Source: Mycobacterium hubeiense (GTDB lineage: Bacteria; Actinomycetota; Actinomycetes; Mycobacteriales; Mycobacteriaceae). From it: a stretch of DNA of 64,000 nucleotides. A program made the translations under genes and the position numbers. This document shows positions 35,382 to 49,075 of the stretch, piece after piece. Below the pieces are notes generated by a model. That model searched no databases and was not told the DNA's origin. It saw nothing but the letters and a program-made list of their open reading frames with translations. Where the stretch lies: positions 62,001 through 126,000 of the forward strand of contig NZ_PIZU01000004.1 of NCBI RefSeq assembly GCF_002838065.1. The letters run 5' to 3'. Numbering within the stretch: position 1 is the stretch's first letter; every line of letters begins with the position of its first letter.

Positions 35382-36221
35382 ATGACGATTTCACCGGTCG
35401 CCAGTGCGCTGCCGCGCGCACGCTCCGCCCGCATCCGCCACTACGCGATGACGCCGCCGACGTTCTTCGCCGTCGAGTACGCCATCAACCCTTGGATGGA
35501 CACTGCGACGTCGGTGGATCCTCACCGCGCGATGGACCAGTGGGAGAGCCTGCGCCGGACCTACAAAGAGTTGGGCCACACCGTCGAACTCGTAGAGCCC
35601 GTCGCCGGGTTGCCCGACATGGTGTACGCCGCCAACGGCGGTGTTCTCGTCAACGGCAAGGCCATTGTGGCGCGGTTCGCATTCCCTCAGCGGGCCGGCG
35701 AATCCGCCGCCTATGCCGAGTGGATGGCCCGCCACGGCCGAGAGCCCGTCTACACCCGCCACGTCAACGAGGGTCAGGGCGACATGCTCGTCGTCGGGTC
35801 AATCATGTTGGCGGGCTACGGTTTCCGCACCGACCGCCGCGCGCACGACGAGGTCGCTGCGACTCTGGGCATGCCGGTGGTCAGCCTGGAGCTGATCGAT
35901 CCGCGGTTCTACCACCTCGACACCGCCCTGGCCGTGCTCGACGACACCACGATCGCCTACTACCCGCCGGCGTTCAGCGATGAAGCCCGCGCGCGGCTGC
36001 GAGAGCTGTTCCCGGACGCCATCGAGGTCGGCAGCGCCGACGCCGACGTGTTAGGCCTCAACGTCGTCTCCGACGGGCTCAACGTCGTGCTCCCCGCGGC
36101 GGCCACCGGGTTCGCCGAACAGCTGCGCCAAGCCGGGTTCCGGCCCGTCGCAATCGATCTGTCCGAGCTGCTCAAGGGCGGCGGGTCCGTCAAGTGCTGC
36201 ACGTTGGAGGTCCACCCGTGA
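35382..36221 (+). CDS. DDAH-like amidinotransferase-fold enzyme of arginine catabolism
   Basis: Codes for 279 residues, a normal length for the dimethylarginine dimethylaminohydrolase group. The first motif LPDMVYAANGG (Asp in the active site) is near residue 76, the catalytic His probably in RFYHLDTALAVL, and the catalytic Cys at 272 or 273 ([11 protein letters not shown]). It hydrolyses arginine or a methylated arginine; direct conversion of arginine to ornithine (arginine dihydrolase type) is also possible given the rocD partner. The GTGA overlap with rocD shows coupling. Confidence 0.82.
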   Translation: MTISPVASALPRARSARIRHYAMTPPTFFAVEYAINPWMDTATSVDPHRAMDQWESLRRTYKELGHTVELVEPVAGLPDMVYAANGGVLVNGKAIVARFAFPQRAGESAAYAEWMARHGREPVYTRHVNEGQGDMLVVGSIMLAGYGFRTDRRAHDEVAATLGMPVVSLELIDPRFYHLDTALAVLDDTTIAYYPPAFSDEARARLRELFPDAIEVGSADADVLGLNVVSDGLNVVLPAAATGFAEQLRQAGFRPVAIDLSELLKGGGSVKCCTLEVHP

Positions 36222-37465
36222 CGATTCTGGAAACGACGCGAAGCATGACGGACGCCGCGATCGAACTCGACGACCGCTATGTCGCCCACAATTACTCGCC
36301 GCTGCCCGTCGTCGCCGCCAGCGCCCAAGGCGCCTGGATCACCGACGTGCAGGGCCGACGCTATCTGGACTGCCTGGCGGCCTACAGCGCGGTGAACTTC
36401 GGGCACCGCAACCCCGAGATCACGGCGACTGCACACGCTCAGCTCGACGCTCTGACCTTGGTCAGCCGGGCGTTTCACTCCGACCGGCTGGGACCTTTCT
36501 GCCAGGCGCTGGCCGAGCTGTGCGGCAAGGACATGGTGCTGCCGATGAACAGCGGCGCCGAGGCCGTCGAGAGCGGCATCAAGGTGGCCCGCAAGTGGGG
36601 CACCGACGTCAAGGGCGTGCCGGCAGGTATGGCCAATATCGTGGTGGCGCAGAACAACTTTCACGGACGAACGATCAGCATCGTGTCGTTCTCCAACGAC
36701 GAGGTGGCCCGTCGCGGCTTCGGGCCGTTCACCCCGGGGTTCCGCCCGGTGCCGTTCGGCGACGCCGACGCGGTGGCCGCAGCGATCGACGAGCACACCG
36801 TGGCCGTGCTGCTCGAACCCATCCAGGGTGAGGCAGGCATCATTGTGCCGCGCGAGGACTACCTGCCGCGGGTACGCGAAATCTGCACCGAGCGCAATGT
36901 GTTGATGATCGCCGACGAGATCCAATCCGGGCTGGCGCGCACCGGCCGGACATTCGCCTGCGAGCACTGGGGCGTCGTGCCTGACATCTATTTGCTCGGA
37001 AAGGCACTCGGCGGTGGGGTGGTCCCGCTGTCGGCGGTGGTGGCCGATCGCGGTGTTCTAGGCGTGCTGCATCCCGGCGAACATGGCTCGACGTTCGGCG
37101 GCAATCCGCTCGCGGCCGCGATCGGCGGCACCGTCGTCGCAATGCTGCAGCGCGGCGAATTCCAGGCCCGCTCAACTGAACTCGGTGAACGATTGCATGC
37201 GCGGCTGCGGGCACTGATCGGACGCGGCGTCGTCGCCGTGCGCGGTATGGGGCTGTGGGCCGGCGTGGACGTCGACCCCCGCATCGGCACCGGCAAACAG
37301 ATCAGCCTGCGGCTGGCTGAACGCGGCGTGCTGGTCAAGGACACCCAGGGTTCGACGTTGCGCTTCGCGCCACCGCTGGTGATCACCGCTGAGGAAATCG
37401 ACTGGGCGGTTGGCCAGTTCGCCTACGTACTGGCCGAAACGGGTTCACACTTGACCGATACATAG
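36218..37465 (+). CDS. rocD: Ornithine aminotransferase
   Basis: Codes for 415 residues from GTG 36218, full length. The class III PLP-dependent pattern is present: [20 protein letters not shown] near residue 107, [19 protein letters not shown] near 196, [15 protein letters not shown] near 228 and the Schiff-base lysine in [17 protein letters not shown]. It converts ornithine and 2-oxoglutarate to glutamate semialdehyde and glutamate. In M. tuberculosis the equivalent gene is split into rocD1 and rocD2; here it is intact. Confidence 0.95.
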   Translation: MTILETTRSMTDAAIELDDRYVAHNYSPLPVVAASAQGAWITDVQGRRYLDCLAAYSAVNFGHRNPEITATAHAQLDALTLVSRAFHSDRLGPFCQALAELCGKDMVLPMNSGAEAVESGIKVARKWGTDVKGVPAGMANIVVAQNNFHGRTISIVSFSNDEVARRGFGPFTPGFRPVPFGDADAVAAAIDEHTVAVLLEPIQGEAGIIVPREDYLPRVREICTERNVLMIADEIQSGLARTGRTFACEHWGVVPDIYLLGKALGGGVVPLSAVVADRGVLGVLHPGEHGSTFGGNPLAAAIGGTVVAMLQRGEFQARSTELGERLHARLRALIGRGVVAVRGMGLWAGVDVDPRIGTGKQISLRLAERGVLVKDTQGSTLRFAPPLVITAEEIDWAVGQFAYVLAETGSHLTDT

Positions 37466-37483
37466 CACTAGGCAGGAGGCAGC

Positions 37484-39015
37484 ATGACCGCCCCATCGAT
37501 GAGCCTCTCCGAGCAGATGTTGCGGCGCCGTCCGGTGATCGGCGCCCCGGTCGCCCACGGCGCATCCGACCACCTCAAACGCAGTATCGGCACATTCCAA
37601 CTGACGATGTTCGGCGTCGGCGCGACCGTCGGCACCGGCATCTTCTTCGTCCTGTCCGCGGCGGTCCCGGAGGCCGGCCCGGCGGTCATCATCTCATTCA
37701 TCATCGCGGGTATCGCGGCCGGTCTGTCGGCGATCTGCTACGCCGAATTGGCTTCTGCCGTACCGGTATCGGGCTCCACCTACTCCTATGCCTACACCAC
37801 ACTCGGCGAATTCGTGGCCATGGGTGTGGCCGCCTGCCTGCTGCTGGAGTACGGCGTGTCCATCTCCGCCGTCGCGGTCGGGTGGAGCGGCTATCTGAAC
37901 AATCTGCTGGACAACCTGTTCGGCGTGCAGATCCCGCAGGCACTGTCGGCGGCGCCGTGGGATGCCAATCCCGGCTTCGTAAACCTGCCTGCCGTCATCC
38001 TCATCACGATGTGCGCGCTGCTGTTGATCCGCGGCGCCAGCGAATCCGCGCTGGTGAACACCATCATGGTGATCATCAAACTCGGTGTGCTGCTGATGTT
38101 CGCGGTCATCGCGTTCACGGCGTTCAACACCGACCATTTCGCCGGCTTCTGGGATTCGGGCTTCGCCGGCATTACCGCCGCGGCAAGCACCATCTTCTTC
38201 TCCTACATCGGCCTGGACGCCGTCTCCACCGCCGGCGACGAGGTCAAGGACCCGCAGCACACCATGCCGCGCGCGATCATCGGCGCGCTGATCGTCGTCA
38301 CCACCGTCTATGTCCTGGTGGCCATTGCGGCGCTGGGCTCGCAACCCACCGCGGAGTTCTCGTCGGAGGAACAGGCCACCGCCGGGCTGTCGGTAATCCT
38401 CGAGAACATCACCGGGGGCACGTGGGCGAGCATGGTTCTCGCAGCGGGCGCGGTGATTTCGATCTTCTCGGTCAGCCTCGTCGTGATGTACGGGCAGACG
38501 CGCATCCTGTTCGCGATGGGCCGCGACGGCCTGTTGCCGTCGATGTTCGCAAAAGTCAATCCGCGCACCATGACTCCGGTGAACAACACCATCATCGTGG
38601 CCGTGGTGGTGGCTCTGCTGGCCGGATTCATCCCGCTGGACTACCTGCTCGACATGGTGTCAATCGGCACGCTGGTGGCCTTCATCGTGGTGTCGCTGGG
38701 CGTCATCATCCTGCGGGTGCGTGAACCCGATCTGGAACGCGGGTTCAAGGTGCCGCTATATCCCATCACACCGATTCTGTCTATCGCAGCGTGCATTTGG
38801 ATTCTGTCGGGCCTGCGCTGGTACACCTGGGTGTGGTTCGGCGTGTGGGTCGGGGTGGCGCTGTTGTTCTACGTGTTCTGGGGCCGGCATCACAGCGCAC
38901 TGAATCCCGGTGCCAGCGACGGCTATATCCCATCGGCGGTGCCGGGCGACGACGACGTCATGTTCGTCACCGAACCGGAGAATCACCACTTCGTCACCCC
39001 ACCGAAGGATCAGAC

Positions 39016-39019
<4 letters not shown>
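37484..39019 (+). CDS. rocE: APC-family amino acid permease (arginine/ornithine type)
   Basis: Codes for 511 residues with 12 transmembrane helices. The APC signature region FQLTMFGVGATVGTGIFFVL is near residue 39 (the substrate-binding glycine-rich break in helix 1), and VPVSGSTYSYAYTTLGEF near 85. It belongs to the cationic amino acid transporter group. Position after rocD implies arginine or ornithine uptake. The start of the stress-protein gene overlaps its stop (GTGA). Confidence 0.9.
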
Positions 39020-40822
<1,803 letters not shown>

Positions 40823-40861
40823 AGCTTGCGGACCAGGCTAACAGCCGAACTGAAACGTGTT

Positions 40862-42103
40862 CTAGATGGGATCGCGGATGATGGGGCAGGTCATGCAGTG
40901 CCCGCCGCCGCGGCCCCGGCCGAGTTCGGCGCCGACGATGGTGATCACCTCGACGCCCGCCTTGCGCAGCAGCGAATTGGTGTGGGTGTTGCGGTCGTAG
41001 GCGAACACCACGCCGGGTTCGACCGCGACCAGGTTGTTGCCGCTGTCCCATTGCTGGCGTTCCGAATCGTATTTGGTGCCACCAGTTTCCACCACACGCA
41101 GCTTCGCCAGACCCAGAGCGTCGGCCACCACCTCGACGAAGGGTTTGGTGGCCGTCTCCACCTCCACGCCGGTGTCGTTGTCGGCGGGATGCAGCACAAA
41201 GGTCTCGATCGAGTCGACGATATCGGGGTAAATGGTGACCACGTCACGGTCGGCGAACGTGAATACGGTGTCCAGGTGCATGGCCGCCCGCAGCTTGGGC
41301 ATCCCCGCGACGACGATCTTGTTGGACGCCTGCTCGGCGAACAGCTTCGCGGCCACCTGGGTGATGGCTTGGCGCGAGGTGCGCTCGCTCATCCCGACCA
41401 GCACCACACCGTTGCCGGGCACCAAAACGTCGCCGCCCTCGAACGTCGACAGCCCCCACGACTGTTCGGGGTCGCCCCACCACACCGTCGACCCGACGTA
41501 ATCGGGATGGAACTCGTAGATGGCCTTCATCAACAGTGTTTCGTCGTGACGCGCCGGCCAGAACAGTGGATTCAGGGTCAGGCCGCCGTAGATCCAGCAG
41601 GTGGTGTCGCGGGTGTAGAGCGTGTTGGGCAGCGGCGGCATCAGATATTCGGTGACGCCCGCGGCCTCGCGCGCCAATGCCCGGTAGCCGGACTGGATTT
41701 CGGCGGGCAGATCGCGAATGGACATCCCGCCGATCAGCAGTTCGGCCAGCCGGCGTGGCACCAACGAGTCCAGGAAGCCACGCGTGTCGTCGACCAGGCC
41801 CAGCCCGACCTCGTTGGCCACGATCTTGCGGTCCAGCAGCCACGCCTTGGCCTCGGGGATTTCCATGGTCTGGGTGAGCAGATCGTGCAGTTCGACCACT
41901 TCGACGCCGCGATCGCGCATCTTGTCCATGAAGTCGAAGTGATCCCGGCGCGCGTTCTGCACCCACAGCACGTCGTCGAAAAGCAATGCGTCGCAATTGG
42001 TGGGCGTCAGCCGCTCGTGCGCCAGACCCGGCGAGCACACCAATACCTTGCGTAGCTTGCCCACCTCGGAATGCACACCGTAGGTGGCGGATGGATTGGT
42101 CAT
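40862..42103 (-). CDS. arcA: Arginine deiminase
   Basis: Codes for 413 residues, normal length. It has the guanidino-modifying fold with [20 protein letters not shown] near residue 32, [23 protein letters not shown] near 218, MHLDTVFTF near 271 and the catalytic Cys406 in [10 protein letters not shown]. It hydrolyses arginine to citrulline and ammonia. No arcB or arcC is nearby; the upstream transporter genes are decayed, so the arginine deiminase pathway is incomplete at this locus. Confidence 0.96.
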   Translation of the reverse strand: MTNPSATYGVHSEVGKLRKVLVCSPGLAHERLTPTNCDALLFDDVLWVQNARRDHFDFMDKMRDRGVEVVELHDLLTQTMEIPEAKAWLLDRKIVANEVGLGLVDDTRGFLDSLVPRRLAELLIGGMSIRDLPAEIQSGYRALAREAAGVTEYLMPPLPNTLYTRDTTCWIYGGLTLNPLFWPARHDETLLMKAIYEFHPDYVGSTVWWGDPEQSWGLSTFEGGDVLVPGNGVVLVGMSERTSRQAITQVAAKLFAEQASNKIVVAGMPKLRAAMHLDTVFTFADRDVVTIYPDIVDSIETFVLHPADNDTGVEVETATKPFVEVVADALGLAKLRVVETGGTKYDSERQQWDSGNNLVAVEPGVVFAYDRNTHTNSLLRKAGVEVITIVGAELGRGRGGGHCMTCPIIRDPI

Positions 42104-42117
42104 CGTCGCTCCTGTCT

Positions 42118-42352
42118 CTAGATTTCGATCGCGCCGGTTGCCAGGGACGCCACCCCCGCGACCGCCCCCAAGACGATCACGCCGAACAGCACCGCTTCGG
42201 CGGGTGTGAAGACGCGCAGGCCGCGCTCACGCCGTGCGACGAAATACAGTGCCGCGCCGGGAGCCGATCATCGACCCGACCACCATCGCGGTCAGGGTTG
42301 GCAGGCTCACCTTGTCGCCGGCTTGCTCGATGCGCGGTTCGGTTGACGCCAT
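42118..42352 (-). pseudogene. Remnant of arginine/ornithine antiporter gene (arcD-like)
   Basis: From ATG 42352 the frame encodes MASTEPRIEQAGDKVSLPTL and TAMVVGSMIGS, the start of an APC-type arginine:ornithine antiporter. Near 42255-42265 the similarity jumps to another frame: [20 protein letters not shown], then [13 protein letters not shown], ending GAIEI, the end of the same kind of protein. About 400 central residues are missing. It lies directly upstream of arcA, as expected for an arc operon. Confidence 0.72.
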
Positions 42353-42488
42353 CTGTCGTCTCCGGCCTTCTCGGTGGACGGTATCTTGACGATCTCGAAG
42401 CCGATGTAACCGTAGATCACGCTCAGCAACGGGGTGGCGATGTTGAAGAATGCGAACGGCAGGTAGGCCAGCGTTGGGTACCAGCCGG
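42307..42488 (-). pseudogene. C-terminal fragment of an NhaC-type antiporter gene
   Basis: The frame reads GWYPTLAYLPFAFFNIATPL then SVIYGYIGFEIVKI, matching the last transmembrane part of NhaC-type Na+/H+ antiporters, before a stop at 42307. No upstream part remains: the SHOCT gene ends at 42489. The overlap of its end with the arcD-like start may have been the original arrangement. Confidence 0.6.
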
Positions 42489-43313
42489 TTACAAGTCGGC
42501 GATGATTTGCTGGCGCTTGGCCGCGTACTCCGATTCGGTGATCGTCCCGGTGGCGCGCAGGGTCTCCAGCTCCTGCAACCGCTGCGCGGTCGACGAGGCC
42601 GGCGCTGCGATGTACGGGGCCACGGGTTGAGGGACTCCGGCCGGCGCAGCTTGCTGCGGGGCGGCGCGGCGGACCACGGCCTGCACCTGCTGGCGAGCGG
42701 CGGGGTTGGACCGCAGATCGATCATGTTGTCCAGCCCGATGTTGTGGGCCTTGAGAATCCGCAGGATCTCCATCAGCGGCTCGGCTTGGCCGGTGAGGTC
42801 GTAGGTCGTGTTGTCTTCGGCCACGTTGAACGTCGCAGGCATCAGCCCGCTGACGAGACTGCTTCGCTCCCAATCGATGTGGTATTCGTTGGTGGCTGGG
42901 TCGACGAGCGCGACGAGTTTGCGGTTGGTGATCATCGGCAACCGCGACACCGATGCGAGCACGCGGTCGGTGGTGGTGAACGGCGTGATGCCAGGCCCGG
43001 AGATCCGCAGATCGAGTGTCACCAGCGGCAGGTCATTGATGCGGGTACCGGTTTCGCCGATTCCGATGACCTCGGCCAGCGCCAGCACGCCCTGCTGCTC
43101 GAGCACCTGGGTCTTCGCCGCCGTGCGGGCGCCGTAATTCGCCAGCGCCAAGGCGATCAGGACGTCGGCGGCGGTGATCAGCAGGCCGACCCAGAACATC
43201 CACCGCAGCAGGCTGTCTTGGCCCGTCGCGAAGTACACCGCCAGGAAGATCGGCCCGACCAACCCGCCGCACAACAGAACCCAGAGTTGGGCCTTCACAT
43301 AACGCCACAACAT
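42489..43313 (-). CDS. SHOCT-domain membrane protein
   Basis: Codes for 274 residues. Two transmembrane helices lie near residues 9-30 and 37-60. The middle contains TLDLRISGPGITPFTTTDRVL, and a Pro/Ala-rich linker leads to a C-terminal SHOCT domain (LQELETLRATGTITESEYAAKR), a short two-helix oligomerisation motif. The function is unknown. It ends one base before the NhaC-type fragment, which suggests a deletion joined the two. Confidence 0.8.
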   Translation of the reverse strand: MLWRYVKAQLWVLLCGGLVGPIFLAVYFATGQDSLLRWMFWVGLLITAADVLIALALANYGARTAAKTQVLEQQGVLALAEVIGIGETGTRINDLPLVTLDLRISGPGITPFTTTDRVLASVSRLPMITNRKLVALVDPATNEYHIDWERSSLVSGLMPATFNVAEDNTTYDLTGQAEPLMEILRILKAHNIGLDNMIDLRSNPAARQQVQAVVRRAAPQQAAPAGVPQPVAPYIAAPASSTAQRLQELETLRATGTITESEYAAKRQQIIADL

Positions 43314-43354
43314 CAGCCACGCTCCCCGGGTTGGCCGGCGGTTCGCGTGTCAGA

Positions 43355-44200
43355 TTACTCAGCAGGCGTGCCGTCCGCGCCGGCCAAAACGAGTTCGCGC
43401 GCCGCCGGTGCCGGCCCGAGCAGTTGGTGCAGCTGGGACGTCCAGGCTTGGCCGGCACGCGTGGTCACGTCGTAGCCGGTGTGGATCGCCACGGCGGTGG
43501 CCATCACCGCCTCGGTTTCCTCGGATTCCTCGCGGTAGTCGCACACGACGTCGCCGAGGTCGCACACGCTGATCGTCTTGCCGCCGATCGCCGGGGGCAG
43601 CGGCGCCGGCGCATGGGCCAAGATCGGCCAATCCTGCGCGACGCCCTTCCCGCGGCCCGGTACCGACGTCACCGAACCGATGTTGACGGTGGGATCGGCC
43701 GGCAACCGGTCGCCGTCGGCGATCAACAGCGAGGCAGCCAGATTCGGATGCGCGCCGAGCGCATGCAGGTTGCGGTGCACGACCATCGCTCCTTGCGAGT
43801 AACCGGCCAACACCACCTTGGTCGCCGGGCAGCGCTGCGTGAACCCCGCGTACTGGCCGCCCAGCGCGGCGGTACCCGCGTCGACACTGCTCATGAAGTT
43901 GGCCCAATCCAGCACGCCGCCGTCTTCGGGCACCTCGGTCGCCGGGTACTCGACGGCCTCGGCGGTGATGGTGCGGCCGTCACGCTCCACGAGCTCTTTG
44001 ACCGCGTTGTACGACTGGTACACCACGCGTCCCATCCCGCCGTTGAGGGTCGCTTCGGGACCGCGCTCACCCGAGCCCGCCGCCCCGATCCAATGGACAT
44101 CGGGACAGCTGGGATCCGCGTGCGCGATACCGGTCGTCAGACCGAACAACGCGGAACCGATGGCGATTGCGCTGCTCAGCGCGCCTAAACGTGATAACAC
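43355..44200 (-). CDS. Secreted cutinase-family esterase
   Basis: Codes for 281 residues. A signal peptide with AHA-D cleavage near residue 28 predicts secretion. The serine nucleophile is in VVLAGYSQGAMV near 151, the Asp in CDLGDVVCD and the His in AIHTGYD. Four cysteines could form the two usual disulfides. Mycobacterial cutinase-like proteins hydrolyse lipid esters or phospholipids at the cell surface. Confidence 0.92.
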   Translation of the reverse strand: MLSRLGALSSAIAIGSALFGLTTGIAHADPSCPDVHWIGAAGSGERGPEATLNGGMGRVVYQSYNAVKELVERDGRTITAEAVEYPATEVPEDGGVLDWANFMSSVDAGTAALGGQYAGFTQRCPATKVVLAGYSQGAMVVHRNLHALGAHPNLAASLLIADGDRLPADPTVNIGSVTSVPGRGKGVAQDWPILAHAPAPLPPAIGGKTISVCDLGDVVCDYREESEETEAVMATAVAIHTGYDVTTRAGQAWTSQLHQLLGPAPAARELVLAGADGTPAE

Positions 44201-44299
44201 CCGGACCCCCTACCCTTCACTGACCACAAGCCCGGCCCACAAGCTCGTTGCCATGACCATCGTCACACGAGTCTCATGCGTTACAGCCGTCGTACACAA

Positions 44300-44334
44300 A
44301 AGCGGCGCCCACCCTCGTGAGGTGAGCGCCGCTT
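44300..44334 (-). terminator. Hairpin terminator after tuf
   Basis: Arms of 14 bp (AAGCGGCGCCCACC; 44300-44313 and 44321-44334) with one mismatch and a 7-nt loop lie 13 bp beyond the tuf stop. A T-rich run follows on the minus strand (TTTGTGT). Confidence 0.85.
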
Positions 44335-44347
44335 CTGCAGCTAAGGG

Positions 44348-45538
<1,191 letters not shown>

Positions 45539-45630
45539 TGTGGTGTCCTCCTGGACTTCTTGTTGGTGCTTGTTAAAGCAGGGTTGATCTTTGCAGTTGT
45601 TGTTCGCCGCTCGACAACCGGGCTACTGAC

Positions 45631-46444
45631 CCGTCGCCTTCGCGCCATCCATTGCTCGGCTCCGGGTCAGCTCCGGGCCTCGGCCGGTCAGGCCTCGTGT
45701 CCTCACTGCCCCGTCGCCTTCGCGCCATCCATTGCTCGGCTCCGGGTCAGCTCCGGGCCTCGGCCGGTCAGGCCTCGTGTCCTCACTGCCCCGTCGCCTT
45801 CGCGCCATCCATTGCTCGGCTCCGGGTCAGCTCCGGGCCTCGGCCGGTCAGGCCTCGTGTCCTCACTGCCCCGTCGCCTTCGCGCCATCCATTGCTCGGC
45901 TCCGGGTCAGCTCCGGGCCTCGGCCGGTCAGGCCTCGTGTCCTCACTGCCCCGTCGCCTTCGCGCCATCCATTGCTCGGCTCCGGGTCAGCTCCGGGCCT
46001 CGGCCGGTCAGGCCTCGTGTCCTCACTGCCCCGTCGCCTTCGCGCCATCCATTGCTCGGCTCCGGGTCAGCTCCGGGCCTCGGCCGGTCAGGCCTCGTGT
46101 CCTCACTGCCCCGTCGCCTTCGCGCCATCCATTGCTCGGCTCCGGGTCAGCTCCGGGCCTCGGCCGGTCAGGCCTCGTGTCCTCACTGCCCCGTCGCCTT
46201 CGCGCCATCCATTGCTCGGCTCCGGGTCAGCTCCGGGCCTCGGCCGGTCAGGCCTCGTGTCCTCACTGCCCCGTCGCCTTCGCGCCATCCATTGCTCGGC
46301 TCCGGGTCAGCTCCGGGCCTCGGCCGGTCAGGCCTCGTGTCCTCACTGCCCCGTCGCCTTCGCGCCATCCATTGCTCGGCTCCGGGTCAGCTCCGGGCCT
46401 CGGCCGGTCAGGCCTCGTGTCCTCACTGCCCCGTCGCCTTCGCG
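45631..46444 (-). repeat. Ten-copy perfect 80-bp tandem array between fusA and tuf
   Basis: Ten 80-bp units are identical as far as the text shows, followed by a 14-bp part copy that continues into fusA. Each unit carries the last 21 bases of fusA, stop included (GCGAAGGCGACGGGGCAGTGA shape), preceded by ATGGATGGC. The fusA stop itself is in the last unit. The array thus appears to have grown by repeated duplication of the fusA end and about 60 bp of downstream DNA. Plus-strand frames stay open through it but have no coding value. The remaining bases of this gap (45539-45630) are the tuf leader. Confidence 0.97.
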
Positions 46445-48528
46445 ATGATCTCCTTCGACACCTGCGCCGGAACCTCGGCATAGCTGTCGAACACCATGGA
46501 GTAGTTCGCCCGGCCCTGGGTCTTCGACCGAAGGTCTCCGACGTAGCCGAACATCTCCGACAGCGGCACGTGCGCCTTGACGACGCGCGCACCGGCCCGC
46601 TCCTCCATGGCCTGGATCTGACCACGGCGGGAGTTCAGGTCACCGATCACGTCACCCATGTAGTCCTCGGGTGTGGTCACTTCGACCGCCATGATCGGCT
46701 CGAGGATCACCGGCTGAGCTTGGGCCGCAGCCTTTTTCAGCGCCTGTGAACCGGCAACTTTGAACGCCATTTCCGACGAGTCCACCTCGTGGTACTGCCC
46801 GTCGAGCAGGGTTACCTTCAGGTTCACCAGCGGGTAGCCGGCCAGCACGCCGTACTGCATGGCGTCCTGCGCGCCGGCGTCCACCGACGGGATGTACTCG
46901 CGCGGGATGCGGCCGCCGGTGACCTTGTTCTCGAACTCGTAGGTCGCACCGTCCTCGCCGGTGAACGGCTCGAGGTTGATGATGACCTTCGCGAACTGGC
47001 CCGAGCCACCCGTCTGCTTCTTGTGGGTGTACTCGACGTTCTGGACGGGACGCTTGATGGTCTCCTTGTAGGCCACCTGCGGCTTGCCGACGTTGGCCTC
47101 GACCTTGAACTCGCGCTTCATCCGGTCGACGAGGATGTCGAGGTGCAGCTCGCCCATGCCGCCGATGACGGTCTGGCCGGTCTCCTGATCCAGGTGCACC
47201 TTGAAGGTCGGATCCTCCTCGGCGAGCTTCTGGATCGCGGTGCCCAGCTTCTCCTGGTCGCTCTTGGTCTTGGGCTCGATGGCCACCTCGATCACGGGAT
47301 CGGGGAAGGTCATCGACTCGAGCACGACCTGGTCATTCGGGTCGGACAAGGTGTCGCCGGTGGTGGTGTCCTTGAGGCCGATGACGGCGTAGATGTGCCC
47401 CGCCGACGCCCGCTCCACCGGGTTCTCCTTGTTGGAGTGCATCTGGAACAGCTTGCCCAGCCGCTCCTTCTTGCCCTTGGTGGCATTGATGACCTGGCTG
47501 CCCGATTCGACGGTGCCCGAGTACACGCGGATGTAGGTCAGCTTGCCGAAGAACGGGTGCGTGGCGATCTTGAACGCCAGCGCGGCGAACGGCTCATCCG
47601 TCGTCGCGTGACGCACGACCTCCTCGTCCTCCTTGCCGGGCACATGGCCGACGGCCGGCGGCACGTCCAGCGGCGACGGCAGGTAGTCGACCACCGCGTC
47701 GAGCATCGGCTGCACGCCCTTGTTCTTGAATGCGCTGCCGCACAGCACCGGATAGATCTCCGAGGCGATCGTCAGCTTGCGGATCGCGCCCTTGATCTCC
47801 TCGACGGTCAACTCCTCGCCGCCCAGGTACTTCTCCAGCAGCGTCTCGTCGCTCTCGGCGACGGTCTCGAGCAGCTTGGTGCGGTACTCCTCGGCCTTCT
47901 CGGCAAGATCGGCCGGGATGTCGACGACGTCGTACTTCTCGCCGAGCTTGGTCTCGGCGCTCCACACCTTGGCGTTCATCTCGACCAGATCGACGATGCC
48001 CTGGAAGTCGGCCTCCGCGCCGATCGGCAGCTGGATCGGCACCGCGTTGGCGCCGAGACGCTCCTCCATGGTGCGCACCGAGAAGTAGAAGTCGGCGCCG
48101 ATCTTGTCCATCTTGTTGACGAAGCAGATGCGCGGGACGTCGTACTTGTCGGCCTGGCGCCAGACCTGCTCGGACTGCGGCTCCACACCTTCCTTGCCGT
48201 CGAACACCGCGACGGCACCGTCGAGCACGCGCAGATTGCGCTCCACCTCGACGGTGAAGTCGACGTGCCCGGGGGTGTCGATGATGTTGAGCTGGTTGTC
48301 TTTCCAGAAGGTGGTGGTGGCAGCCGAGGTGATGGTGATACCCCGCTCCTGCTCCTGTTCCATCCAGTCCATGGTGGCGGCGCCGTCATGGACTTCACCG
48401 ATCTTGTAGGTGATTCCGGTGTAGTAGAGGATCCGCTCGGTGGTCGTCGTCTTACCGGCATCGATGTGCGCCATGATGCCGAAGTTGCGGACCTTGGTCA
48501 GGTCGGTCAGCACGTCCTTCTGTGCCAC
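46423..48528 (-). CDS. fusA: Elongation factor G
   Basis: Codes for 701 residues with GTPase motifs [10 protein letters not shown] near residue 20, DTPGHVDF near 87 and NKMDK near 141, followed by domains II to V. EF-G drives translocation and, with RRF, ribosome recycling. The last seven codons and the stop are part of the adjacent 80-bp tandem repeat unit. It follows rpsG after 76 bp. Confidence 0.99.
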   Translation of the reverse strand: MAQKDVLTDLTKVRNFGIMAHIDAGKTTTTERILYYTGITYKIGEVHDGAATMDWMEQEQERGITITSAATTTFWKDNQLNIIDTPGHVDFTVEVERNLRVLDGAVAVFDGKEGVEPQSEQVWRQADKYDVPRICFVNKMDKIGADFYFSVRTMEERLGANAVPIQLPIGAEADFQGIVDLVEMNAKVWSAETKLGEKYDVVDIPADLAEKAEEYRTKLLETVAESDETLLEKYLGGEELTVEEIKGAIRKLTIASEIYPVLCGSAFKNKGVQPMLDAVVDYLPSPLDVPPAVGHVPGKEDEEVVRHATTDEPFAALAFKIATHPFFGKLTYIRVYSGTVESGSQVINATKGKKERLGKLFQMHSNKENPVERASAGHIYAVIGLKDTTTGDTLSDPNDQVVLESMTFPDPVIEVAIEPKTKSDQEKLGTAIQKLAEEDPTFKVHLDQETGQTVIGGMGELHLDILVDRMKREFKVEANVGKPQVAYKETIKRPVQNVEYTHKKQTGGSGQFAKVIINLEPFTGEDGATYEFENKVTGGRIPREYIPSVDAGAQDAMQYGVLAGYPLVNLKVTLLDGQYHEVDSSEMAFKVAGSQALKKAAAQAQPVILEPIMAVEVTTPEDYMGDVIGDLNSRRGQIQAMEERAGARVVKAHVPLSEMFGYVGDLRSKTQGRANYSMVFDSYAEVPAQVSKEIIAKATGQ

Positions 48529-48604
48529 AGAAGTCTTCTCTTTCGCTTGCTTGGTTGGTGTCTGTCAATGCGCCGGACGGCAGCACTGCCGCGGGCGCGT
48601 TAGG

Positions 48605-49075
48605 TCACCAGCGGTAGTGCGCGAAGGCCCGGTTCGCCTCGGCCATCTTGTGGGTGTCCTCACGCCGCTTGACGGAGGCACCCAGGCCGTTGCTGGCGTC
48701 GAGGATCTCGTTCGCCAGGCGCTCGACCATCGTCTTCTCCCGGCGCTGCCGCGAGAAGCTGACCAGCCAGCGCAGGGCCAGCGTGGTGGAACGATCGGGA
48801 CGCACCTCGACGGGCACCTGGTAGGTCGCGCCACCGACGCGGCGGCTACGCACCTCCAGCGCCGGCTTGACGTTGTCGAGAGCGCGCTTGAGCGTGACGA
48901 CCGGATCGGTGCCGGTCTTCTCGCGGGCCTGTTCGAGCGCACCGTAAACAATGCGTTCGGCCAGCGATTTCTTCCCCTTCAGGAGAACCTTGTTGACCAG
49001 CTGGGTCACCAGCTGCGACCCGTAGACCGGATCGTTGACCAACGGACGCTTGGGCGCGGGCCCCTTGCGCGGCAT
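48605..49075 (-). CDS. rpsG: 30S ribosomal protein S7
   Basis: Codes for 156 residues, normal length, from ATG 49075 ([20 protein letters not shown]); the longer frame upstream lies in rpsL. It contains the RNA-binding loop [21 protein letters not shown]7 starts assembly of the 30S head and lies near the mRNA exit. Its start overlaps the rpsL stop by one base. Confidence 0.98.
   Translation of the reverse strand: MPRKGPAPKRPLVNDPVYGSQLVTQLVNKVLLKGKKSLAERIVYGALEQAREKTGTDPVVTLKRALDNVKPALEVRSRRVGGATYQVPVEVRPDRSTTLALRWLVSFSRQRREKTMVERLANEILDASNGLGASVKRREDTHKMAEANRAFAHYRW

Noticed and set aside
45631..46444. CRISPR array
   Set aside because: The units are contiguous and identical over all 80 bp, with no variable spacers and no cas genes. 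It is a tandem repeat.
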